Assembly: GCF_022605165.1 (NCBI RefSeq)
Contig: NC_063073.1
Location: 1,178,001 to 1,242,000, forward strand
Origin: Purpureocillium takamizusanense
Lineage: Eukaryota; Ascomycota; Sordariomycetes; Hypocreales; Ophiocordycipitaceae
Length of the DNA: 64,000 bases
Reading direction: 5' to 3'
The translations under genes were made by a program, and so were the position numbers. Positions 38,301 through 48,400 of the stretch are shown here, in pieces. The notes beneath the pieces are model-generated. The model searched no databases, was not told the DNA's origin, and saw nothing but the letters and a program-made list of their open reading frames with translations. Numbering within the stretch: position 1 is the first letter of the stretch; every line of letters starts with the position of its first letter.

Positions 38301-41159
38301 GGCGAAAGTCACAGTGAAGAACTCCATGAACCAACGATTCGAGAGATCCCAACCAGCCTTCAAGAGCAAGGTTCTCCAGGCATTATCGCCGACGATACGG
38401 AGGAACCCACTCATACCTTACCTGAGGGAACAACACAGGGTCTTGATGGGACAGCAGCCACTACAAGTGAAATCTCCACGGTCAATGAGGCACCCCCCAC
38501 TGAATTGACGGCCAAAGACCAACTCGTGGCCATCGACGGTCAGAAGCCAGACGACAACATCGTGCAAAGTAACGAAGAAGTCCGGCCCGAGTCGAGAAGC
38601 TTATCGTTCCACGACATGGCGGCTGAGCATGTGGATGAGCCAGTGGAAGAGCAACTCACCTCGCTCAGCGCGGAAACTTCGTCGCAGGAAAATTTCCACC
38701 CAGTAACATCGTCAATTGATGATACTGGCGTGGAGGCTCAGGTGCTCGATCAAGAAGCAGTTGAGCCAGCCGAAGATCATGCTGAGGAGGCGGAAAGTAT
38801 CCAAATTGAGACCACTGCCTCAAGAGTATGGCCTGGCACCGATGACCCCGTCTCAGAGAAGACTTCGGGTCAGACCGAGATGCCGTCAGAGGCCCTAGAG
38901 CCAACTTCAGAACCCGGCCCGACGGTCGACAATGGAGCATCTTCGAAGGGCCTAACGGAGGATCATGACGTTCCCAAATGTGCCATTGAGGACGCCCCTG
39001 CGTGTTCGAACGAGCCAGCTCTTTGCAGCGAGGCATCTGACGACGCGATCAATGTGCCCTTGTCAAGTGAGAAGACAGCTGAAAAACCTGTCGAGGTCAC
39101 TGATTGCTACCTGGAAGAGTCAAGGCAGCACATGCCAGGAGGATTTCCCGCAGAGTCTCTAGGGAGTCAAGCAGGGCCAGGCACTTCGGAGCCACCTTCA
39201 GACCCCGTGCACCGCCCGATGCAAGACTCTGCAATGATGCCAACAGCCGCAAGCTTGCCACCTACCATTCCAGTGACCACAAACCTACCTGAAGCAGAAT
39301 CATCTCCTCCAGCAGCAGGCACAGAATCTGTGGAGCATGACCAGACCATGTTCGTGGATGCGCTGGAAAGCCAGGAAGACGTCACACTGCCGGTAGCGGA
39401 AAGCAAAAATGCAGTTGAACTGAGTCCCTCGCCGATCCTAGCCGCCCAAGTTCCAGAGGAGTCTGAGGACGCCTGCTCGGGCGATGTGTCGAACCATCAA
39501 CTCGAGTTGGCGGCTGGAGCGACTGCCATCGCAGCCGCGGCAGGAGTTGCGGCCGTAACTCTAGCCCTCAACACAAAAGGCGACTCATCGAAGGGATTAG
39601 TCGCGGCAGAGCCATCCACCGGCCCTGTCACCACCGACTTGTCTCTTGATGTGGATGTCCCACGGGAGCTGCCGTCGCAAGGATCACCCGCTGGCAGTGC
39701 TTTGATCTTGGAGCAGTCTCACAGCCCAGATGAGCCAGACAACAAGCCTATTGACACATTGCAAGCCTTCCCAGCTACAGGTGCGCACGATGCCGTCATT
39801 AATGAGGCGTCTGTCCCTGCCTCAGAGGACGGACCAAGTGTGTTAGCAGGGGTGAAGAGCGAATTTCAGCCAGGATCCTTGAGGCCGTTGCCAGCCGAAG
39901 ATACCGAGCTTCGAGCGTCAACGCCCGCCGTTGTACTCCCTGATGCAGAGATGGTCACCCTTGAGCGTCAGCGCACCCTGCGGCGAATGCAGAAGCGGGC
40001 TGTTCGAGAAGCTGAAGACACGGTCGCGGCAGCTGTGGTGATATACGCAACAGCTGAAGCGCTGAGTCCCCCAGAAAGCCCAAGACTTGGCTCCTCCGAT
40101 GTTGGAGAAAGCAGCAGTGTGCCGGTGACGGTTCAGCAGGATGTCTTGGAACCCCAAGCCGCAGAAACTCAGGATGATGTCCCTCGTGGAAGAAGACTTC
40201 AAGGACATGAGACAGACCTCCGCAAATCTGTTACTGACTTATTTACAGAGGCCAGATCTAGGGACCTCGGTCCCTCGAGCAGTGACCCAGACAGAGAGCG
40301 GCATCGCAAGCACCGGCACTCGCAGCACTCGTCGACCCATTCAAGCAGAAGTCGCGAGGATGGCGGCAAGGATGGCCGTCGACGCTCATCACACAGCTCC
40401 CGCCATCGGTCGAACGGCGCCAGCTCCAGTGTAGACAAAACACCCCCGAGAACGCCACGACGCCACGACAGTGGTTACTCTGGTGACAGCTCGGGAGGCT
40501 CGGGCAAGCGACGGAGAACGCCCGAGGAGCAAGCCGATCATGAGAGGCGCAAGGCAGAGAGAGCCCTCAAGGGGAAAGAAGCCGAGCGACGCGAAACACC
40601 TAGTCGCGACCGCAAAAGCAGGGAGACTGAACCTCCTGCGGACCGCAGCAACAGGTCCTCCCGACGCCAAAGCTATTCAAGTCACACTCGGTCAGACACT
40701 GCTAGGATCTCGGCCACCGTGGAGCGGGAGCAGTCTATCGTCCAGCCCGAGAAGCGCTTCTTCGACGTGAAGAACGCCGAGGGCATCGTGGGACACGGAC
40801 CGCCAACGCCGCCCATCATTCGCGATACCGTGATCCCTCCATCATCGTCCAAGGAGGCGTCACCGCGCGTTGATGCACCCAGGGGCTCTACAAGCACTCG
40901 CAGCAGACGTAGCTCCAGACGCCAATCAACGGACCAGGGGCGCCCGAAGACACCCAAGCCAGAAGAAGAAAACGTGTCCGAGGAGCGGAAGTCCCCGAAA
41001 TCATCCTCGTCCAAGACATCGCCCAAGGCTTCGCAGTCGTCTGGTGGTGAAGACGCCGCCCGCCGAGCCAGGCGCAGCGAGCGAAGCAAGACCGCAGATG
41101 GTCATAAGAAATCGGGCGGCCTCCGCGGTCTCGTCAAGAGACTTTTTACGTCGTCGTAA
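26314..41159 (+). CDS. giant 4,931-aa acidic low-complexity protein; candidate Leashin/involucrin-repeat family scaffold
   Basis: Exon 1 is 26314-26467 and exon 2 is 26518-41159 (intron 50 nt, GTATGG donor, TATAG acceptor). Exon 2 is 14,642 nt without a stop. Order: a distinctive N-terminus (MDFGPNVDFCPYRMDL), an acidic patch, a Lys-rich basic block (about 80-150), then ~4,200 residues dominated by Glu, Ala, Pro, Val, Ser, Thr and Asp with nested repeats. Next come an Ala-rich hydrophobic patch (about 4379-4403), a charged helix with LERQRTLRRMQKR (about 4529-4582), and a very basic Ser/Arg-rich tail ending in GGLRGLVKRLFTSS, a possible amphipathic membrane-binding helix. No enzyme domain is visible. 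Giant size, short ordered ends and a fast-evolving repetitive middle match what is described for the Woronin-body tether Leashin of Pezizomycotina; I infer, but cannot prove, membership. Confidence 0.85.
27128..27630 (+). repeat. 84-bp tandem repeat encoding a 28-aa acidic Ala/Pro unit (six copies)
   Basis: The GTAGAGGAG landmark recurs at 27141, 27225, 27309, 27384, 27468 (as GTAGGGGAA) and 27552. The spacings are 84, 84, 75, 84 and 84 bp. The unit reads EPAAVEEPAAEAPAADEAKA followed by SDPEPAKP. Units 1 and 2 are almost identical at the DNA level, so the latest duplication is recent. All changes keep frame (75 = 25 codons). Confidence 0.92.
33355..35130 (+). repeat. degenerate short-period repeats with VEP/VEAP/TE core (about 590 aa)
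   Basis: A long run of diverged 8-12-residue units built on (V/I)EP, VEAP, ATE and similar cores. It includes a clean 12-bp array at about 34450-34495 (GAGGCTCCAGTC, encoding EAPV, four copies). Composition shifts here from Ala/Glu to Val/Ile/Thr/Pro alternation, unlike the 28-aa units near the N-terminus. Confidence 0.75.
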
Positions 41160-41952
41160 GGAGTTTTTCTTGACTTTGAAGTGTTATTTTTCGCGTTATT
41201 TTCTGTGGAGGAGTGTCGTTTTCTTTGATGATTTTGATCTGTTTTGGACGGACGAGCAATGATTGATGTATGATGTGTACGGCTGGGGTTATGACATGCG
41301 CTCGCTTTGATACGCGGTCTCTGGGAATTATGAGTTATGGATTTCATGGCAGTTCCTCATTACGCGCTCATGTTGTTTCTGTATTTCGAGTATACGATAT
41401 GTGAATGTCCAGCGCGCCTGACCTTGCCGAAGCCAGAGTGTGTGACCAGTCGTGCAGTGAGTGAAAGAAGTCGTTCCACGGAACCGCAAATTGGTAGATC
41501 CAACTCGGACGCCCAGAATGCTCTCAAACCTTTCGACTTTCGAAAACACAATTTGCGAGGCTCGTCCGTCTCATGGTATGTTCGTGTTTATCCTGCCAAC
41601 TGCATTCGCGTAGACCACGACTTACACAGGAGTGGAGACTAATCACGTGAGATAACATGTGATCTCAATGGAGAGACTCACGGTGAGCTGCAGCGTTCAT
41701 TGGCTGATCAAGCGCAGCCCTAATACTCAGCCCAATTTGGTAAGCCCACCAAAATTCGCAACGCTGGCCGACCGCCTGGGGCGGGAAAAGTGCCCCATCA
41801 CGAGTTTTCGGGTTTGAACCTCTTTTTTTTTTTCTTCACTCACCCCATTTATTACTCCAGAACTCTTCAGGCGCAGGATTCTACCTCTTTGCGTCCTTCC
41901 ATTTCCCTCTTTCTCACTCCCAACCAAAATCACAACGAACCAAACCGTTGCA
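41160..41952. promoter_or_regulatory. 3' flank of the giant gene and promoter/leader of the eL22 gene
   Basis: The 3' flank of the giant gene is T-rich. Before the eL22 ATG the sequence has a T run (about 41822-41833) and a C/T-rich leader, as is common before ribosomal-protein genes in filamentous fungi. No other gene seen. Confidence 0.5.
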
Positions 41953-42702
41953 ATGGCTCCCCAGGCAGTACGTTCACCGTCATGACACTCGCTTTGCTGT
42001 CGGCCGTGGCGTGACCGCGCGCGCGCGGCCTGAAATATAGTGCAGTAGGCTAAGTGGTATTTTTTTTCGCTCCATATAGCAGCAGAAGAAGTCGGGCAAG
42101 GCCCAGAAGCAGACCAAGAAGGTAAGTCGCTACAGAGGCAGATGCCCTCTTCACTATCTTCCTCGCCCCCCGAACGAACTTGGAATGGGGAAAGGGCGGG
42201 GAAGGGGGGAATGATGCCGAAATGGGAGATGAAGACGCGTGAGCGCTGACAATAGCTTTCTTCCCCGCGCAGTTCGTCATCAACGCTCAGCAGCCCGCTA
42301 GCGACAAGATCTTCGACGTCTCCGCCTTCGAGAAGTTCCTCCAGGACCGCATCAAGGTCGAGGGCCGCACCAACAACCTGGGCGACAACGTCGTGATCCA
42401 GCAGGCCGGCGAGGGCAAGATCGAGATCATTGCCCACAACGAGCTGTCTGGCCGCTACCTCAAGTACTTGTACGTTTATTCCTTTACTTTTACCTCTTCC
42501 CCTTGAGAGATCCGATGCCGCTTCATCGAGATGATTTCTATTTCCCCGATGCTAACTCGGCTTTCCGCCTTGCAGGACGAAGAAGTTCCTCAAGAAGCAG
42601 CAGCTTCGTGACTGGCTCCGCGTCGTGTCCACCTCGCGCGGCGTCTACGAGCTCAAGTTCTTCAACGTCGTCAACGACGAGGCCGACGAGGACGACGAGT
42701 AA
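41953..42702 (+). CDS. rpl22: 60S ribosomal protein eL22 (L22e)
   Basis: Four exons: 41953-41967, 42080-42121, 42273-42469 and 42576-42702, giving 126 aa, the usual L22e length. The first exon is only five codons (MAPQA), as in many fungal ribosomal-protein genes. Family features: a short Lys-rich N-terminus, [51 protein letters not shown] spanning the last splice site, and the acidic tail NDEADEDDE. It is part of the large ribosomal subunit near the exit tunnel. The three introns (112, 151 and 106 nt) are about twice as long as elsewhere in the window. Intron 1 carries a short alternating CG tract (about 42016-42026). Confidence 0.97.
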
Positions 42703-43134
42703 ATTGGCGCCACCGTGTTTTCACGATGACGATCCAACATACACTCGACTAAAACGTCCACTGCCATGGACGTGGTTCGAAACAACGGGAGTGAAATGTT
42801 CAGAGGCGAATGGGACTGGAATATGGGCGGATCAAATGTTCGCTACCAGACTCATGGCCGGAATACAACCCGTGTTTTGAGTGAGAAATGCTGGTCATTG
42901 TCGCCTGCCTGTGATGCCTTGTTTCCGTGTGAATCGCGGCGCACTCTTGCCCTGGTGTCTGCACGCGCCTGATCTATGTGTGTGATGCCATGTCCAAACA
43001 GTAGACAATTACTTCTCATCCGTCGCTGGTGTATCGTTCCCGCTCCAAAGAGCTGAGGTCTGTCGTCCTACCCGCCTCTTTCTTTCCACGCAGCGGCAGC
43101 TCCCGAGGCAAGCCGCCCCCCCCCCCCTTTCCTC
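42703..43134. other. convergent 3' spacer with a 12-C homopolymer
   Basis: The 3' flanks of eL22 and the mitochondrial carrier converge here. C12 occupies 43116-43127, just past the carrier stop codon. No gene seen. Confidence 0.55.
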
Positions 43135-44441
43135 TTAAGGCAGTGTCCTCATGACGCCCTCAAACGCGACCAGCGCCATGGCGTTGGCCGGAAACGCCCT
43201 CAGGAAGCACGGCAAGAACCCCCTCCAGTAGGCCCTCCAGCCGCCCTCCCTCCACACGGCGACGGCCGCGTCCCTCCAGCGGGGGAACCTCCTCGCTCCG
43301 TCGCCGAGCCCGCCGCCGAGCGGGTCCGTCATGATGCGCTGCTTGACCAGGTCGCTCGGGTAGCTCGTCAGCCAGAAGACCTGGGCGCTGAGCCCGCCGG
43401 CCCAGAAGTTGATGGCGGGCGCCGACAGCGACGTGTGGCGGCGCAGGGCGCGCGACAGCACGTCGTAGCTGCTCCACCAGAAGAAGAAGAAGCCTCGGAA
43501 GAGCAGCGTCGCCGTCAGGCCGTGGTACAGCCCGCGCACGCCGTGGTGCCGGTAGATCTTGGCCACGCAATCGAGCGGGCCCGAGTACAGGCGCTCCGAC
43601 TTGCGCGCCGCGTATTGGATCTGAAGCCGCGCCTTGACGTGCTCAACGGGCGCGGCGATGAAGCTGACGGTCGAGCCGGCGAGGATGCCCGCGAGGCCGT
43701 GGCCCAGCGGGGGCAGATACGACGACGACGACGACGACGACGACGATGCGTAGGGCGGCCATATTCCCAGCAGCGCCCTGAACCCGAACCCGGAGCCGTC
43801 GCCCGCGCCGGGGGCCCACGACGCGGCGCCAAAGACGTGCTGCGCCATGAGGCGGCGGTACACGGCCAGGGAGCCGAGCATGACCGAGTCCATGAACATC
43901 CACCCGACGAGCGGCGGCGTGGCGCCCTTGTACAGCCCGCGCACGCCCTCGTTGCGCACCGTCTGCGCCACGCACTGCAGCGGGCCCGAGAAGCGGCCCG
44001 CGTCCGTCGTCTGCAGGCGCACCTTGACCGTGTCGAAGGGATGGCCGACTGTACGCGTCGTGAAGCAAACACACGCCTTGATGTCAGCCCCGTTGAATCG
44101 GTTTCGATGAGGTATAATATGGAATGTGCCTTGGCCCATCCCACTTCCAGCGCGCGCGGGTTTCTCGCTTTCTCGAAGAAACAAGCAAATGACTGAAGAG
44201 ATGCAGTAAAGGAAGGGGGAAAGGGAGTCTGTATCTTACCTGTCAGCTTGGCAATACCGCTGAACACGCCCGCCACGAAGCCCTTGTAGTCGCGCTTCGA
44301 CGACGCTGCCACCGGCCGCCCCTGCGCCGCCGCTCCGTCCGGCTCGCCCTTTGCCTGCTTCGTGTCCTTCCTAGGCGCTGGCGCGGCGGCGAGCGCTATG
44401 GACGGCGGGGGCGACGTAGCCGCAGCCGCGGTCGGAGCCAT
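43135..44441 (-). CDS. mitochondrial carrier family (SLC25) protein, substrate unassigned
   Basis: Two exons: 44441-44240 and 44048-43135, giving 371 aa. The 191-nt intron is long for this region and falls just before VGHPFDTVK. Three repeats of about 100 residues carry the carrier signature Px[DE]xx[KR]: GHPFDTVKVRLQ, AAPVEHVKARLQ and SYPSDLVKQRIM. The paired GLYKG and GLYHG elements on the matrix side are also present. Such carriers exchange metabolites across the inner mitochondrial membrane. The first ~50 residues are an Ala/Pro-rich extension before the carrier fold. A Ser homopolymer (from a TCG/CGA triplet run) interrupts the loop before repeat 2. The overall style suggests an amino-acid or acylcarnitine-type subfamily, but the substrate cannot be read safely from sequence alone. 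Confidence 0.9.
43721..43746 (-). repeat. (GAC/GTC)n triplet run encoding poly-Ser in the SLC25 protein
   Basis: Nearly pure GAC triplets on the + strand, read as TCG (Ser) on the coding strand, in the loop between carrier repeats 1 and 2. Likely length-polymorphic. Confidence 0.9.
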
Positions 44442-45473
44442 GATGCTTGTCCGCCTGCCTGCCCTTGTTCTTGTCCTTGTCCTGTCCTTGTCCCGTCTAT
44501 CAACCTAGCGTTCGCCCACCCGCAGGGTAGAGAGAGCCAGCCAGCTAGATCACACCCCGAGGCCCTCTCTCTGCGCAGGGAGAAAGAAACAAAAGAGAGC
44601 CTATGAGCTCTGGGCCCTTTTGCTCGCAGGGGAAGGGCAGTTTCGTAGGATCGGGCGCGGGGATTTCAGCAAGACGAGAAGCAGCTCCTTCGCAGCGAAG
44701 CTAGGCTGATTAACCTCACCGAGCCATCGACTGCCTTTTGCTCTTCCTCTTTGTATATTCCCGTACGAGCTGCCGGGAGCTTAGGGAGAGGGGAAAAGGT
44801 AAAACGAAGAAAAAAAAATTAAAATTGCGTGGTTTGCGCGACGTGAGCGAGCGAGGGTGATGATGCTGATGAGTGAGGGCGTGTGGTGTGAAATAAAAGG
44901 TGGAGCGGTTGGGCTGCGGGATCGGAACTCGCGTCGTCACACTAACACACGAGGCCGGGGTATGGACAGTCAGATGCAAGCAAAGCCGCCACAGCCGACG
45001 CTTATTAAAGACTGCATTTATCCATCATCGTCTCATTGACACCCTTCTCATTGAGACTCTTCCTTCTTGAAATTTAGACACGATTCATCTCTTCATCAAT
45101 CACATTAATTGTTCAACCGTCCACTTTTCTTCACTCGCTATCGATATATGGTCATCCCCCCTCCTCCTCTCTCCGTCATACCTCATTGCGAGGACCGCCA
45201 TCCACCCGCCTACTACATGACCAATCGACGCTGTGCTCTAGAACCAAAAAGCCATGAGTCGTATCGTCATAAGAAAAGGAGAACAAAACGGCTCCGCAAG
45301 CCAGCAAAACATGTGCGAGATCAGACGTCGCATCTCATCGCAGTCAAACCCCTCATGCAGATCGAGCACAGCCAGCTCCTTATGTGCATTGTATATACCG
45401 GCAAGTCGCCTCGCCCTTTGCAAATTGTAATCCGTGTTCAACCTTGCCTCGGGAGTTACACCTCAACGGCGCC
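44442..45473. other. intergenic region upstream of the mitochondrial carrier
   Basis: About 1 kb between tandem minus-strand genes. It contains an A-rich stretch (AAAAAAAATTAAAATT near 44810). No convincing gene; a 540-bp + strand frame at 45109 runs antisense into the neighbouring gene. Confidence 0.5.
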
Positions 45474-48400
45474 TCAGAACGTGTCCGTGTCCTCGCTCGC
45501 CACTGTGCCAAAAGTGTCTGCATCCCGGTCAGCCAAATCCCGCACTACGCACGACATGCCCTGTAACACATACCTCGCTTGCGCCGCCTCTCTTCTCTCG
45601 CAGCATCCTCATCGGGATGCCTCGGCGTCATTGCCCGCGGTCCGGTAGGTCTCCGCGTGGGCACGCCCAGTGCCGCGTTCAGATTCCTGTTCTCCAGCTT
45701 GGGGCTGCTGCCGGAGTAATGGCTAAGGTGCGTAGCCGTCAGTGTCCCGTAGCCGCTCTCTGAGCTTTGCTGCGCCGGCGGACTGCCCTCCTTGAGTCTC
45801 GTCATGTCAGCAGATCTCGGAGACGTCTGCGTCAGAGGGCTGCCGATAGGCTCTTTGGGTGGCCGTGGTGGCCCCGGCGATGAGTGCCAATGCTCTGCCT
45901 CCTGAGCGGCCGCTCCTGCGGCTGCAGTTGACGACGTGGTGCTATGCCTATTCGTGCCTGTAGGCAGCCGGTTGAGACTAGTGGCCGAGCCCGCCCAGTC
46001 TGCCGACCTCGGCGTCGTCAGGTTGTTGCTGTATTCTTGAGCCGACGTCTCCAAGGCTGTCCGGTAGCGCTCCGTCTGCCCCGGCCTGGGTTGAGGGTGC
46101 TGAAGGTTTACAGAGTTCCTGTGCGCCTTGTACTTGGGGTCTTCTGGCGTCTGGAAGGATGTCGGAGGCGGGCCTTCATCTCGTCCATATGGCTCGGGGA
46201 TGAGATTCTGGTCCGAGAAGCCCGTGTGCAGCTTGTCGTCGTATGGGTCATGCCTATAGTTGTCTTCGTAAGATGCCAGACTGGAGCCAGACCGTGACGG
46301 CGGTTGAAACTCGTCATACTTTGGCCCTCCCTTCTTGCCTCCGCTGCCGCGGAGGATTCGCCCGACGCTTGACGTCGTCGTTTCTGACCAGCGAGAGATC
46401 TTAGGCAGCCATCCAGAAGAGCTGCTAGACTTGTGCTTCTTTCCCCTCTCTGTCCGGGGGGTGTTTTCGGCACTCTGTGGATGCTGATCGCTCCTGTCTA
46501 CAAGCTGTGGCGGAGTCTCTGGCGGCACAGACCCGCCTCGTTGCACCTGATCCGGCCGCCCAGGGGAGAGCAGGTTGGCCTTCATCCTCTCCGCGGAGGG
46601 GCTGGGGTGATCATACTGATACTCCTCCTCATTTTCCTCCACGGTGCTGATCCGGTGATCCGAGACTGCCCGCCGTTCCCCTGCGAAAGGCGGAGCCAGA
46701 GTCCTGGGTTGAGACGAGATCAAATGACTCGACTGGCTGGCATGACTGGCCGTTGAGATGCCCTCCGGTTCGTAGCCCTTGTCTTGTTCGTACTGGGCCT
46801 CCGGCTGCAGGTTCTCGTACGACTGGCCAGGGCCGCCGGTAGACACCGGCTGTGCCGTCTGCATCTTCAGCACGTCAACCTCACCGAGCAGCTGCATAAG
46901 CATGTCTTCGATGCGGCTGAGGTCGTTTGTTCCCTTGGCACCGAGACCCTGTAACGCCCGCCGCCAAATGTTCTTCTTCTTGGCCGCGACGTCATCGATA
47001 GTGCCGGCCTGGGAGCCACTCTGGATGGACCGGGACGCTGCGCCGGGATACGGCCTGGGTCCGTTAATGGCCTTCTGGAGTTTGTCCGTGTTCTCGACGT
47101 TGGCAAAGATGACGTCGTCGCCAGTATCCTGCACCAGCTCCTTCATCTCCCGGAATGAATTGCGCATCTCTAGCGCGGCGTTCATGAGCAGCGCCACGAT
47201 CTCCGTGTCTCTTGCGCTTCTCTGGGCGTCGCGCACCATGAGCTACACCATCGTTAGCAAGTAGACGCTACAGGCAATTCCGCGGGGTTGACTTACATGC
47301 TGCATCAAGGCGACAATGTCCTTGTTTTCGATACGCTCGATACCAGCACCCGTTGCAGCATCGTAAAACGGCGAGGCCATGCCTTGGGACATGCCACTCA
47401 GATGGCGCGAATGCCCCTGGGGTGAGTAGAATGGATCTTCGCCCAAATTCGCGCCTGTGCCGAAGTCGATGGCCTTGCCCTTCGGCTCAACGTCCGGTGT
47501 CCGGACCGGGCCATTCGACATGTAGCCCTCGTCGTACTTTTGCCCGAAGCCAGGGCTTCCGGTGTGGAATTGGGCGTCCAGTCCACGGCCGCTTAGTATC
47601 GTCTCATCGAGAGCCGGGTTGGCGATCGGGCTTGCGTCTTCGTAGGGATTCGTGACTAGAGTATCGCGCTTACGCTCTTCTGATGTTCGCTGCCACTCGT
47701 CGTGCTCCTCAGGCTCATTGTGATGTATCGCAGCCATGCTAGCAGCTGCGCCCAAGGCTGCAGCGCCGGCGACCTCGGTGATTCCCAGTCCACCGCCCGT
47801 GCCGTGGCCATCTCGATCGTAGCCATCAATGTCACGCTGTGTTGGCGTTGCTCTGCCAGACCAGTCATGCCCATCGCGGCGTCCGTCCAGTCGCTCCTCC
47901 ACAACTGATGGGTTCGTCTGCAAATCATCGTCCATGTAACCAATCTCAGGCATAGGACTGTTGACGTCGGGGATGCCACTAGCAGCCATTTTCGGCTGGT
48001 CCTCGAAATCGAGCCTGTCTACGCTGTGAGCTGGTGTGTTTCGTGGCTCCCAGCCGTGCTGTGTAGTCCGCTCTTTGAAAGACTTATTACGAGACACGCC
48101 GGCAGGCTGGAAAACTTCGTCCGCGCTGTCCTCGACTGTCGCCTGTCTCCTCTCTTGTGCTGCTTTGAGAGCTGCCGCAGCAGCCCCGACCGCACCGGCA
48201 GTAATGGCAGCCTCAGATGCCGTAGGAGAGTGTCGGTACCTGGTGCGTGGCACCTTTTGACCATGCTCATCGATTTCGTACTCCGAATAGTCCTGCGACT
48301 GGGCTTGCGACCGAGATCCTGGCGTTGCCGCCCTCAGTTCCTCTCCTGCACCATGATAGCTACCAGCGGACATCTTGCCCGGGCTGTCACCCGCGCTGCT

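Noticed and set aside
41750..41835. Possible tRNA: GGGTTTGAACC followed by a T run near 41808-41833
   Set aside because: The arms do not form a T-stem and no acceptor or anticodon stem can be drawn; it is the promoter of the eL22 gene.
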